A stretch of DNA of 64,000 nt from Defluviitalea raffinosedens (GTDB lineage: Bacteria; Bacillota; Clostridia; Lachnospirales; Defluviitaleaceae). Positions 43,593-52,929 of this stretch are shown here, one piece after another. Positions within the stretch are counted from its first letter, which is position 1. Each line of letters starts with the position of its first letter. The notes beneath the pieces are model-generated. The model had not been told where the DNA came from. It saw only the letters and a list, made by a program, of their open reading frames with translations, and searched no databases. Made by a program: the position numbers and the translations under genes. The stretch lies in contig NZ_JAFBEP010000002.1 of NCBI RefSeq assembly GCF_016908775.1, positions 1-64,000 of the forward strand, given 5' to 3'.

Positions 43593-44334
43593 CTTTAGAA
43601 ATTTCGGATGTATATTTTATAAGCCATTTTGAAAACATTTCAATTCTTTCATCAGTCATCCTTGTAATAGGACCAGATATACTGATCGCTGCACAAGGTT
43701 TACCTGTATAATCAAAAATGGAAGCCCCTATGCATCTAACCTCCAATTCATTTTCCTGATTATCTATGGCAAAACCCTTCTGTTTAATAAGTTTCAGCTC
43801 ATTTTTCATATCCTCAAAATTTGTAATAGTAAAAGGGGTATATTGTTGTATGTCACTTTTGCTCCAGATATCAACTACTTCTTTTTCATGAAGCCATGCC
43901 ATCATAGCTTTTCCTACAGCAGTGCAATACATGGGACTTCTTCTGCCAATTCTTGAATGCATTCTGATTGTTGTTTCGGATTCTACTTTGTCTATGTAAA
44001 TAATATCCGTATTTTCCCTCATCACTAAGTGGACCACTTCATTGGTCTTTTCCATTAATTCTTTTAAATATGGCTTGGCAATTTCTAAAATATCCATATG
44101 AGCAAGCCGTTTGCTGCCTAATTCGAATAATTTAAACGTGATTTTGTATTTATTCGTTACAGGGTTTTGCTCTACATATCCCTTGATCATCAATGTAGAT
44201 AATAATCTATGTACTGTACTCTTATGAAGGTCCAATTTTGCACTTAACTCTGCTAATCCTAACCCATCTTCATAATCTGATAATACTTCCAGTATGGATA
44301 ATGTTCGATCTACAGACTGAACCACATCCTGCAT
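43573..44334 (-). CDS. IclR-family regulator (KdgR-like)
   Basis: Regulator of 253 residues with an N-terminal winged HTH (LAELSAKLDLHKSTVHRLLSTLM, about 28-50) and a C-terminal effector domain with RIGRRSPMYCTAVGKAMMAWL and IDNQENELEVRCIGASIFD. It lies upstream of eda-kdgK, and a palindrome sits at that operon's transcription start, so it probably represses KDG metabolism and is relieved by KDG. This is inferred from neighbours and from KdgR of other bacteria. It has its own terminator, so it is a separate transcript from eda. Confidence 0.9.
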   Translation of the reverse strand: MQDVVQSVDRTLSILEVLSDYEDGLGLAELSAKLDLHKSTVHRLLSTLMIKGYVEQNPVTNKYKITFKLFELGSKRLAHMDILEIAKPYLKELMEKTNEVVHLVMRENTDIIYIDKVESETTIRMHSRIGRRSPMYCTAVGKAMMAWLHEKEVVDIWSKSDIQQYTPFTITNFEDMKNELKLIKQKGFAIDNQENELEVRCIGASIFDYTGKPCAAISISGPITRMTDERIEMFSKWLIKYTSEISKELGYKM

Positions 44335-44528
44335 CGTTATCTTCCTTTCTTAAAAGCGCTCACTCCTTAAAAAACTCTTCAAAAATAGAGAAATTCTATT
44401 TACCAGCATAGTTTAACATACTTTTTAAATTTAGAAAATATTTTTTGCTTCTCTCCTCTTCCAAAAACTAAAGATGAAAGAAAGATTATGGACAAATTTC
44501 AGCAAAACTGAATAAATAGTAAAACAAG

Positions 44529-44558
44529 AAAAGACGAGACCTTATAATCCCGTCTTTT
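44529..44558 (-). terminator. Hairpin downstream of the GntR gene
   Basis: AAAAGACG/CGTCTTTT stem with CTTGTTTT after it on the minus strand. It is about 105 bases past the GntR stop. I see no other feature in the 44335-44664 gap apart from upstream sequence of the IclR gene. Confidence 0.55.
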
Positions 44559-44664
44559 CATTTCCCTTATGTCATCTTTCTCTATTTTTCCCTCTAATAC
44601 AGCTAAAAATTCATCATAGAATGAATGTCCAAAAGAACGTTGTAGATGTAATTAATGATTTTTA

Positions 44665-45387
44665 TTATATTTTTATGATAGATAAATCGTATAATTGCTC
44701 ATCAGCATTTAACTCAAAATATTCAGGGTATTGTTTGATAATATCATTTTTTTCTATAATTAATTTTTCCAAATGATATTTTACTTCCTTTTGCAGCAGT
44801 TCTATATCCTTTTTTTCCAATGCATTGACTATATTTTCATGTTGTTTAATTGAGTTTGTAATAATCTCTTCAGACCACGTAGTCATTAAACGAATGCGAT
44901 TATAATGTCCGTTGACATTTTTAATAGTTTCCCAAGCCAATTGTTGCTTAGATATTTCATAAAATGTTTTATGAAATTGGGTATCCATATTCAAAAAACC
45001 TATATAATCTTTTGATTGACAGAGATCTTTTTGTACTTGAATATTCTTTCTTAATTTTACAATATCTTCCGGCATATAATTTTGTATCGCTAAGTTCATT
45101 ACTGCCATCTCTAAATTCTCACGAATAAATCTCTCTTGTCTGACACGGTCTAAATTAATTTTTGACACAACTGTTTCTTTTTGCGGAAAAATCTCCACTA
45201 ATCCTTCTCTTTGGAGACGAATGAAAGCTTCTCGTACAGGGGTCCTGCTCACCTTAAGCTTTGTAGCTATTTCCTGGGTACTCATAACAGTACCAGGCTT
45301 TAACTGCAAATTCATAATATTATTTCTTAAAGTTAAATACACTGCTCCTTGAACTGTATTTTCATGATCTCTATACTTTAGTGACAT
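44665..45387 (-). CDS. GntR-family regulator, FadR subfamily
   Basis: Regulator of 240 residues: winged HTH (about 14-76, with STQEIATKLKVSRTPVREAFIRL) and an all-helical FCD ligand domain whose metal-binding histidines are suggested by DTQFHKTFYE, KQHENIVNAL and KYHLEKL. It lies 297 bases downstream of the uxu-dct-adh operon and is transcribed in the same direction. A UxuR/ExuR-like role in hexuronate control is likely from context. No convincing FadR-type operator (TnGTnnnACnA) was found; palindromes upstream of uxuA are candidates. Confidence 0.9.
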   Translation of the reverse strand: MSLKYRDHENTVQGAVYLTLRNNIMNLQLKPGTVMSTQEIATKLKVSRTPVREAFIRLQREGLVEIFPQKETVVSKINLDRVRQERFIRENLEMAVMNLAIQNYMPEDIVKLRKNIQVQKDLCQSKDYIGFLNMDTQFHKTFYEISKQQLAWETIKNVNGHYNRIRLMTTWSEEIITNSIKQHENIVNALEKKDIELLQKEVKYHLEKLIIEKNDIIKQYPEYFELNADEQLYDLSIIKI

Positions 45388-45605
45388 ACTTTCCCTCCAT
45401 CACTATTTTTTAGCTGTTGCAATCATTTGAATCTACTCTAAAATTATGGCTTATTAAATTTTACCATAATAATGCTATTTTTGCTTTTTGAGATTAAACT
45501 ATATAAAGAATTCAAACTTACTCCTAAATGAATTATATATCAGATATTAATCAATATAAATAATTTATTTAGCGCTCTATATCAAAACAACCTTTTGAAA
45601 ATTTA

Positions 45606-45638
45606 AAGCAGGGAGACTTTTTATTGTCAACCCTGCTT
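45606..45638 (-). terminator. Terminator of the uxu-dct-adh operon
   Basis: AAGCAGGG/CCCTGCTT stem (45606-45638) with TTTAAATTTTC after it on the minus strand, about 47 bases past the dehydrogenase stop. Confidence 0.7.
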
Positions 45639-45684
45639 CACATTATAAAAGTAGGAATCCATTAATTAAGTGAAATCATTTACT

Positions 45685-46704
45685 TTATTCAAATGTTAAT
45701 ACAATTTTTCTAATAGAAGGATCTTTTGAATCGATAAAATCGAAAGCTTTCTGTGCATCAAGATATGAAAATGTATGAGATACCGTTCCTTTTAGATTCA
45801 GTTTTCCTTCCTGAATTAACTGAATAGCTTCTCCGAATTTTTTATTTTGTAGTCTGGACCCTCGAACGTCAAGCTCTTTGGAAGTAATCATAAACTGTGT
45901 CACTTCTGTTGGATCTACAGAAAATCCCATAGTGATAACTCTCCCTGCATTTCCAGTAGCCTTTAGCAAAATAGAAAGCGAATCTTTTGTACAGGCTGCA
46001 TCAATAGAAACTGTTGGTCCATATCCCCCAGTTAATTCCTTTGCTTTAGCAACCACATCTTCTTTTAAAATATTGATTGTATAATCTGCTCCATTATTTA
46101 AGGCCTCTTTTAATTTTTCATCTACTATATCGGCTACAATAATTTTTGCACCACTTAATCTTGCAATTTTTAAAATACTGCTTCCTAATGCACCATAACC
46201 TAATAATAATAACGTATCTTCTCCAGAAAGTTCCGCTCTGGAGCAACTTTGAATTGCAATTGTAGTAGGCTCAATCATCACTGCTTCTACATCAGAAAGG
46301 CTGTCTGGAAGTAAGTAGCAGGCATCTTCAGGTACTGCAATATATTCACGGTAACCCCCATCTATATGTACTCCTCGAACATACAAATTACCACAAACAT
46401 TTCCTCTTCCTTTTTTACATGCATAGCATTCTCCGCAATTTACAACTTGATCGATAATAACTCTGTCTCCTACCTTAAGTTTTGATACGTTATTTCCTAC
46501 ATCCTCTACTCGTCCTACAATTTCATGTCCAATAATACGAGGATAGGTAGCAGCCGCATTACGCCCATGATAAATTCCAACGTCAGAACCACAAATACCT
46601 GATGCTGTAACTTTAATCAATACATTATTTTCTTCCGATATCTCTGGCTTTTCAATATCAATGATCTTCAAAACCTCTGGCTTTTCAATTTGAATTGCTT
46701 TCAT
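45685..46704 (-). CDS. Zinc-dependent medium-chain alcohol/polyol dehydrogenase
   Basis: MDR-family dehydrogenase of 339 residues. The catalytic zinc region has GICGSDVGIYHG and GHEIVGRVE, and the structural zinc cysteines are in CGECYACKKGRGNVC. The Rossmann motif is LLLGYGALGSSI and the acidic residue after it (VADIVDEK) suggests NAD. It is the last gene of the uronate operon, 19 bases after dctM. Relatives act on L-idonate, L-gulonate, L-threonine or sorbitol; by context a sugar-acid 5-dehydrogenase (for example L-gulonate or L-idonate) is likely, but the substrate is not proven. Confidence 0.85.
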   Translation of the reverse strand: MKAIQIEKPEVLKIIDIEKPEISEENNVLIKVTASGICGSDVGIYHGRNAAATYPRIIGHEIVGRVEDVGNNVSKLKVGDRVIIDQVVNCGECYACKKGRGNVCGNLYVRGVHIDGGYREYIAVPEDACYLLPDSLSDVEAVMIEPTTIAIQSCSRAELSGEDTLLLLGYGALGSSILKIARLSGAKIIVADIVDEKLKEALNNGADYTINILKEDVVAKAKELTGGYGPTVSIDAACTKDSLSILLKATGNAGRVITMGFSVDPTEVTQFMITSKELDVRGSRLQNKKFGEAIQLIQEGKLNLKGTVSHTFSYLDAQKAFDFIDSKDPSIRKIVLTFE

Positions 46705-46723
46705 TATTTTAATTCACCGCCCT

Positions 46724-48001
46724 CTATTTGCTAAAAAGATTAACAATTCCAATAGTAAGTGCTGGAACATAAGTTACTAAACCTAATACAGCAAAATTGC
46801 CTACTAAGAAAGGTACTAATTCTTTTGTAACTTTTGTTAATTTTGTTTCTCCAATGTTTGTTGCTGCGAACAGACATACTCCAACCGGAGGTGTACACAA
46901 TCCTAAAACAAGATTTAATACACAGATAACTCCAAACTGAATTGGATCCACTCCAACTGCTGTCACTAAGCGAAGGAGTACTGGAAAAAGAATTAAAATA
47001 GCGGAAATCGTTTCCATAAACATACCAACAAAAACTAAAAGCAAATTAACAAGTAATAAAATAATATATTTATTTCTTGTCACAGACAACATAAATTCCG
47101 CAATCATCTGTGGAATCTGTTCCTTGGTTAAAATATACGCAAAGATATTTGCAAATCCAACCAATGCCATGATTGCAGCACTGGAAACAACGGTATCTTG
47201 TAAACACTTTAAAAATCGTTTCATTGTTAATTCTTTGTAAACAAAGAATCCAACAAGAACACCATATAAAACAGCAATGATAGACGCCTCTGTTGGTGTT
47301 ACAATACCGCCCAGAATACCAACTAAAATAATTAAAGTCATCACAATAGCAAAGAAGGATTCTTTACCTGATTTTATAATTTCCTTTAGAGTAGCTCGTC
47401 TTTCTGCTTTCGGATAATTTCTCTTTTTAGAAATAATATAGGCTACGATCAGCATAACCACACCAAGTAAAATTCCTGGAATAATACCTGCAATAAACAT
47501 TTTAGAAACAGATAAACCTGTCATTGTAGCTGCTATAATCATTGGAACAGATGGAGGAATAATTGGACCTACACAGGAAGACGCTGCAGTTACTGCACAG
47601 GAAAATTCTGAATCATAACCTTGTTTTTTCATAGCTGGAATCAGAACTCCACCAATACTAACAGTATCCGCCAAAGCTGTCCCTGAAATACCTGCAAAAA
47701 GCATAGATGCTCCAACATTTGCAAGGGCTAATCCACCTGTAATGTGTCCTACTATTTTATTACAAAATCCTATCAATCTTTCTGTAATACCACCTTGATT
47801 CATTAAGCTTCCTGCTAATACAAATCCAGGAATACATAATAAGGTAAATGAATCAAGTCCTGCAAAAAATCTTTGAGACATCGTCGTCAGAGGCATTCCT
47901 GCTCCTATGAAATACACAAGAGATGAAATCCCTAAACTAAAAGCAACTGGAACACCAATAGCCAGACAAATTAAAAATGTAATAAATAATACTGCGACCA
48001 T
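46724..48001 (-). CDS. dctM: TRAP transporter large membrane subunit (DctM family)
   Basis: Integral membrane protein of 425 residues with about 12 helices, in the DctM family that forms the sodium-coupled channel of TRAP transporters. The central GGITERLIGFCNKIVGHITG and GIIPGILLGVVMLIVAY segments are typical. It is 14 bases after dctQ, with dctP upstream, so the three are one system. Encoded among uxuA, uxuB and an alcohol dehydrogenase, it most likely takes up hexuronates or related sugar acids. Confidence 0.94.
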   Translation of the reverse strand: MVAVLFITFLICLAIGVPVAFSLGISSLVYFIGAGMPLTTMSQRFFAGLDSFTLLCIPGFVLAGSLMNQGGITERLIGFCNKIVGHITGGLALANVGASMLFAGISGTALADTVSIGGVLIPAMKKQGYDSEFSCAVTAASSCVGPIIPPSVPMIIAATMTGLSVSKMFIAGIIPGILLGVVMLIVAYIISKKRNYPKAERRATLKEIIKSGKESFFAIVMTLIILVGILGGIVTPTEASIIAVLYGVLVGFFVYKELTMKRFLKCLQDTVVSSAAIMALVGFANIFAYILTKEQIPQMIAEFMLSVTRNKYIILLLVNLLLVFVGMFMETISAILILFPVLLRLVTAVGVDPIQFGVICVLNLVLGLCTPPVGVCLFAATNIGETKLTKVTKELVPFLVGNFAVLGLVTYVPALTIGIVNLFSK

Positions 48002-48015
48002 CTACCTAAGCCCCC

Positions 48016-48495
48016 TTACTCTCTTGTGTCTTGTTTTGTTAATACAAGAATAATTTCTAATATATAGCTAAATACCAATAATCCGAAAAATACTAATAAG
48101 GATCCATAAACATATTGCATTGGGATCTGCATTGCAGTAGATACCATTCGATATTTGATTAAAGCAAACCCCATGGTAGAATTGATTAATACATATCCAC
48201 TGAATACTGCCAAGGCTATTAAAATAGCTATTTTTAAAATGCGCTGTGCTTTTTCAGGAAGCATATCTGACAGAATCTCAACACCTACATATTCATTTTT
48301 TCTTACTGCAACACTTCCCCCAAAAGCCACCATGTAGATGAACAAATATCTGGCTGCTTCTTCTGTCCAAGATGGAGAGAATGGTAAAAAAGTTCTGCTA
48401 AATACTTGTATCAGTACACTGATTACAAACCCAAGTAAGCATACTAAAGCAATGTATGTCATAATATCATTGTAAACCTTTACAAATTTTTTCAT
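48016..48495 (-). CDS. dctQ: TRAP transporter small membrane subunit (DctQ family)
   Basis: Four-helix protein of 159 residues of the DctQ family, which pairs with DctM. The conserved PSWTEEAARYLFIYMVAFGGSVA segment is present. The ATG at 48495 (MKKFVKVYN) has GGAGGGG 5 bases upstream; the frame is open 13 codons further without a ribosome site. It lies between dctP and dctM. Confidence 0.93.
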   Translation of the reverse strand: MKKFVKVYNDIMTYIALVCLLGFVISVLIQVFSRTFLPFSPSWTEEAARYLFIYMVAFGGSVAVRKNEYVGVEILSDMLPEKAQRILKIAILIALAVFSGYVLINSTMGFALIKYRMVSTAMQIPMQYVYGSLLVFFGLLVFSYILEIILVLTKQDTRE

Positions 48496-48564
48496 ATTTC
48501 CCCTCCAAAAGCAGAAAGGATAGGCAGCGCCCACTCTTTCTTTAATCTCATCTTTTATTTTGTT

Positions 48565-49638
48565 TTATTTTGCTGGATTAGCTGCTAGGATTTTTTCATA
48601 CAGCTCTTTCTGTTTGTCAGTTAATACCTTAAGTACTCCTTCAACTGCTTTTTGTCTGAAAGGTTCCTGATCCACTTCAACAAATTCCATTCCTTTTTCT
48701 TCTAAGAAAGTTTTGTCAGCTTCTTCTTGTGCTAAGAATAATTCATGTTCATAGCTTTGCATTTCCTGTGCTGCTTCAGCTACTATTGTCTGCAAATCTT
48801 CTAGTAATTGTTGCCACTTCTGTTCAGCTATTGTAACGTATACCCATGCTCTTAAGTGTTCTGATTGGATTACATAATCCTGAACTTCAAATAATCCGCC
48901 AGATCTAATCATTGCAAGTGGGTTTTCCTGTCCATGGATAACACCTTGTTGTAAAGAAGTAAATACTTCAGAGAAAGCCATTGGTGTTGGTTTTGCTCCC
49001 ATTGCTTCAAACGCCGCAACTGTCATTGGAGATTGTGGTGTACGAATAATAAATCCTTTCAGATCATCGGGAGTCATAATCTTTTTATTTGATGTAATAT
49101 TACGTGGTCCACGTTCAAAATACGCTAATGGTCTAAATCCACTATTGATCATAATTTGCTTAAGCTCTTCTCCTACTTCACCTTCAACAACTGCTTTTAA
49201 ATGTTCTGGACTGGTGATCGCATATGGCATTCCAATGATACCCAATTCTTCAGCGTATGTCTGCATAGTTTCACCTGTAAATACAATATCAACGCCGCCG
49301 CCATTTAACATAGATTGAAGCATATCAACTTCTGATCCTAAAGTAGAGTTAGGATAAATAGTAACCTTAATTCTTCCTTGTGACTTTTCTTCCACTATTT
49401 CTTTGAATTTCAATGAAGCTTTGTGCCATGTGTTTTCTTCATCAACAATATGACCAATTACTAGTTCAAATGATTCATTTGATTCTTTTTGCTCTTTGGA
49501 AGTATCTGCAGACTCTGCCGGCTTATTACTTTCTGGTGCTGCATTGTTATTACTGGAAGCTCCTTTTCCACCAGAACATGCCGCTAACGAAAACATCATT
49601 CCAATTGTTAAAATAACTGCTAAAATTCTCTTCTTCAT
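48565..49638 (-). CDS. dctP: TRAP transporter substrate-binding lipoprotein (DctP family)
   Basis: Lipoprotein of 357 residues with lipobox LAAC at residues 18-21 and a Ser/Asn/Glu-rich linker. The mature protein has the DctP fold; the arginine in IIRTPQSPMTVAAFEAMGA is the usual carboxylate-binding residue. It should bind a sugar acid outside the membrane and pass it to DctQM. AGGAGG precedes the start. It is 149 bases after uxuB, a gap in which no strong promoter was found, so it is probably in the uxu operon. Confidence 0.94.
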   Translation of the reverse strand: MKKRILAVILTIGMMFSLAACSGGKGASSNNNAAPESNKPAESADTSKEQKESNESFELVIGHIVDEENTWHKASLKFKEIVEEKSQGRIKVTIYPNSTLGSEVDMLQSMLNGGGVDIVFTGETMQTYAEELGIIGMPYAITSPEHLKAVVEGEVGEELKQIMINSGFRPLAYFERGPRNITSNKKIMTPDDLKGFIIRTPQSPMTVAAFEAMGAKPTPMAFSEVFTSLQQGVIHGQENPLAMIRSGGLFEVQDYVIQSEHLRAWVYVTIAEQKWQQLLEDLQTIVAEAAQEMQSYEHELFLAQEEADKTFLEEKGMEFVEVDQEPFRQKAVEGVLKVLTDKQKELYEKILAANPAK

Positions 49639-49787
49639 TTTTGTTCCCTCCTAATAAAAGTAAAATGCTTTAAATTATATAATTAAATTTTTAAATAAAA
49701 ACCACTATATTTGTTTTGCAGCACTTTTTTGACCTTAGTGTTTTTGCACATGTCCGCTTAATTTTGATTCAAAAAAACTCCTAAAAT

Positions 49788-51392
49788 CTATACATACTTT
49801 TTAATCGTCGCTCTGACTGCACCAGTACCGCTGATCAACTCACTAAAATAGGATTCAACTAGCTCACCAAGTCCACATTCATACAAATTAACACCAAAAA
49901 TGCTTTCATCTGAAAGAAGGGGTTGTAGTACTTTATGAATATCTACTTTATCTCCCAATTTAATATCCGCTACAATTGGGCATACCTTGTCAAGCATTGG
50001 GTCTGGACTTAGTTCAAACTTATTACCTTGATCATCAATTCCCATAAGATAACGGCACCATCCTGCCAAAACAAGTGGAATACCTTTTAAACTCTTAACA
50101 TCCAGGTCAGGACTTTTTACATATGCTTTAATGGTTTCTCCAAAGCGAATGGCAAGTTTCTGTGAGGTATCACACGCTATACGTTGAGGGGTATCCGGCA
50201 TAAATGGATTAGGTATTCTTACATTTACAACTGTATCAATAAATTCCTTTGGATTAATAATTCCTGGATCTACTACTACCGGTAATCCTTCTACATAACC
50301 TACCCTTTCAACCAATCTTTTAAGATCTGGATCTTTCATTTCATCAGATATCTTGGTATAGGATAACAAACATCCAAATACTGCAAGTGTCGTATGTAAT
50401 GGGTTTAAGCAAGTACAAACTTTCATTTTTTCAACCTTATCTACAATCTCTCGTTGGGTGAAAATCACACCACCTAAATCAATTGGAGGATGCCCATTGG
50501 GAAATGCATCTTCAATAACAAGGTATTCTGCTTCTTCTGCATTTACAAAGGGAGCGACATAAGTACTTTTAGAAGTAATAACAGGGTCCATATCTTCTAA
50601 ACCATCATTTATTAAAATCTCTTTTACTTTATCATCTGGTCTGGGTGTAATTTTATCAATCATGGACCATGGGAAAGTCACTTTATCAGGATTGTCGACA
50701 TATGCCTCAAATCCAGCATCCGCAACTCCATTTTGCACCCACCTACTTGCGATGGTAATCATGGCACTTTTCAGCTTATCTCCATTGTGGGAACAGTTAT
50801 CCATACTAACCATAGCAATGGGCAGCTCGCCTGCTTTGTATCTTTCATATAATAGGGCAGCAACTTTTCCAAGATAGCTGGATACTTTTTGTGGACCCTC
50901 TTTTAAGTCTTCAGCTATTTCTGGAACAATCTCACCTTTTCCATTTACTAAACTGTAGCCCTTTTCCGTAATTGTAAAACTTGCCATTTGCAGGGACGGT
51001 TTTCTAAAAATTTCTTTCAATCTGTCAAAATCCTTTTTATTAGCAGAGTCTAATTTTAAGGATTCTAATACACTGCCGATCACTGTTTTATCGATAGAAC
51101 CCTCTCCGTTAAGCTTTACATGAATTCCTAAATTATCTTGCTTTTGATATGCTGCATCGATAATTTCATAATCATATCCTTCAGCAACAATCAACCCAAC
51201 ATCTGTTTTCCCTTCATTCAAGAGATTATTTAAAACATTGGCTTGAAATGCCCGAAAAATATTGCCCGCTCCGAAATGAATCCAATTGGGTCTTTCTTTT
51301 GTATTTGCTGAGATCATTTCAAGATCATACTTTGGAAGTTTATAGCCTTTCCATGCCTCTTTATTCTTAATAGATTCACGATTAAGCTTCAT
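49788..51392 (-). CDS. uxuB: D-mannonate oxidoreductase (fructuronate reductase)
   Basis: Polyol-dehydrogenase-family (mannitol dehydrogenase) enzyme of 534 residues that reduces fructuronate to mannonate with NADH. The nucleotide region is HFGAGNIFRAF, and the catalytic K-x5-N-x2-H motif is in KVCTCLNPLHTTLAVFG. Its length is longer than enteric UxuB (about 490), as in other Clostridia. It starts 5 bases after uxuA, and the context fixes the substrate better than sequence alone; mannitol or tagaturonate relatives cannot be fully excluded. Confidence 0.88.
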   Translation of the reverse strand: MKLNRESIKNKEAWKGYKLPKYDLEMISANTKERPNWIHFGAGNIFRAFQANVLNNLLNEGKTDVGLIVAEGYDYEIIDAAYQKQDNLGIHVKLNGEGSIDKTVIGSVLESLKLDSANKKDFDRLKEIFRKPSLQMASFTITEKGYSLVNGKGEIVPEIAEDLKEGPQKVSSYLGKVAALLYERYKAGELPIAMVSMDNCSHNGDKLKSAMITIASRWVQNGVADAGFEAYVDNPDKVTFPWSMIDKITPRPDDKVKEILINDGLEDMDPVITSKSTYVAPFVNAEEAEYLVIEDAFPNGHPPIDLGGVIFTQREIVDKVEKMKVCTCLNPLHTTLAVFGCLLSYTKISDEMKDPDLKRLVERVGYVEGLPVVVDPGIINPKEFIDTVVNVRIPNPFMPDTPQRIACDTSQKLAIRFGETIKAYVKSPDLDVKSLKGIPLVLAGWCRYLMGIDDQGNKFELSPDPMLDKVCPIVADIKLGDKVDIHKVLQPLLSDESIFGVNLYECGLGELVESYFSELISGTGAVRATIKKYV

Positions 51393-51397
51393 AATTG

Positions 51398-52468
51398 CTA
51401 CTTCTTCCCTTCAATTTTATCCAAAATATCCCATATACCCAGAATATACATAACCCCAAGAGCGCGGTCATATAAACCATAACCTGGTCGACACTGTTCA
51501 TTCCATATGTGACGACCATGATCAGGACGAATGTATCCCTTAAAGCCGCAATCGTGATATGCTTTCACAATGTCTAGAATACCAACATCTCCATCGCAAT
51601 CACGATGGGATACCTCTGAAAAATCCCCATTTTCATAATGCTTCACATTTCTGATATGGGCGAAATAAATACGATCATGATGTTTACGAATAATATCTGC
51701 AATATTGTTGTTTGGGTTAGCCCCTAAGGAACCGGAACAAAGTGTCAGTCCATTGTATGGATCGTCCACCATAGATAAAAATTTTGAAATAGAAGCTTCG
51801 TCAACAAGCAATCGTGGCAATCCAAAAATATCCCATGGCGGATCATCCTGATGAATAGCCATTTTGATGTCACATTCATGACAAGTAGGCATAATTGCTT
51901 CAAGGAAATATTTTAAGTTCTCCCAAAGCTTTTCTTTGGTAACTGGTTTATAGGCTTCAAATAATTCTTGAAGTTTAGCCATACGTTCTGGTTCCCAGCC
52001 TGGCATGGTATACCCTTTGCATTCTTTAAGAATATATTCTGCCATTTCCATTGGATCTTCTTTAATTAAATTCTTTTCATAAAACAAAGCAGTGGAACCA
52101 TCCGGAAGCTTATGGTGCAAATCTGTACGGGTCCAATCAAATACTGGCATAAAGTTGTAACAAACAACCTTAACACCAAACTTTGCCAGATTGCGCAAAG
52201 TGGTTTTGTAGTTTTCAATGTACTGATCTCTTGAAGGCAATCCTATCTTAATATCATCATGTACATTTACAGATTCTACAACATCCATGTTGAATCCATA
52301 TTGATCCAGTTGTTTTTTAACTTCAGCAATCTCTTCCTCGTACCAGATTTCACCCGGTTGCTTGTGATGAAGTGCCCAAACAATTCCTGTTACTCCCGGA
52401 ATTTGTTTGATCTGTTCCAGTGTTACTGAGTCATTTCCTTCTCCATACCATCGAAATGTCATCTGCAT
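51398..52468 (-). CDS. uxuA: D-mannonate dehydratase
   Basis: TIM-barrel dehydratase of 356 residues that converts D-mannonate to 2-keto-3-deoxygluconate. The FRWYGEGNDSVTL start, WALHHKQPGEIW, the metal-ligand region MAIHQDDPPWDIFGLPR, CSGSLGANP, FAHIRNV and PDHGRHIW match UxuA. ATG codons at 52468 and 52462 are both possible, but neither has a Shine-Dalgarno sequence within 15 bases, which is unusual here. It heads the operon uxuA-uxuB-dctP-dctQ-dctM-adh and supplies KDG to the kinase/aldolase operon 8 kb away. Confidence 0.95.
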   Translation of the reverse strand: MQMTFRWYGEGNDSVTLEQIKQIPGVTGIVWALHHKQPGEIWYEEEIAEVKKQLDQYGFNMDVVESVNVHDDIKIGLPSRDQYIENYKTTLRNLAKFGVKVVCYNFMPVFDWTRTDLHHKLPDGSTALFYEKNLIKEDPMEMAEYILKECKGYTMPGWEPERMAKLQELFEAYKPVTKEKLWENLKYFLEAIMPTCHECDIKMAIHQDDPPWDIFGLPRLLVDEASISKFLSMVDDPYNGLTLCSGSLGANPNNNIADIIRKHHDRIYFAHIRNVKHYENGDFSEVSHRDCDGDVGILDIVKAYHDCGFKGYIRPDHGRHIWNEQCRPGYGLYDRALGVMYILGIWDILDKIEGKK

Positions 52469-52929
52469 ATCGCATTGTTACAATGTACTTACTAATAACT
52501 TTAGTAAATCTGTAACACTTTCACCTGCCTTTCACATTTTACTAGCTAAATACTTTTTAAAACTTTACTCTACCTTCATTAAATCCTGTAGAAGATCTTT
52601 TTGGTGTTCCCTTTAAGTCACTTCTTGAAATTCCTATAGCTATCCATACTTGTTTTGCTCTGATTTGAAATAATGAACAGTTTTTTATCTAAAAATCAAA
52701 TACTTCTTACCTCTCGCTTAATTCAAAGTATTTGAAAGTCTAAAACACTTTTTACAATGGTTAAGCCTATGCCGCTTTCCGTAGTTTATGCCTGCTCTGA
52801 TCTCTTCTATAAAATCTTTCAAAAGCAAAAGGCAAATATACCATTATCATTTTTGCATCTTTCCTGCATATATTGAAATACATAGCACATTTTATCTGTT
52901 TTTGGAGCGCCATATTTGGAGGTGGCAAA
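52469..52929. promoter_or_regulatory. Divergent intergenic region with candidate operators
   Basis: The 461-base gap between uxuA and the PAS-GGDEF-EAL gene. Close to uxuA are CATTGTTACAATG (52473-52485, perfect palindrome) and TTACTA-N7-TAGTAA (52489-52507). They are candidate GntR or catabolite sites; neither fits the FadR-type consensus exactly. I could not place a confident sigma-A promoter for uxuA. No further gene is visible. Confidence 0.4.
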
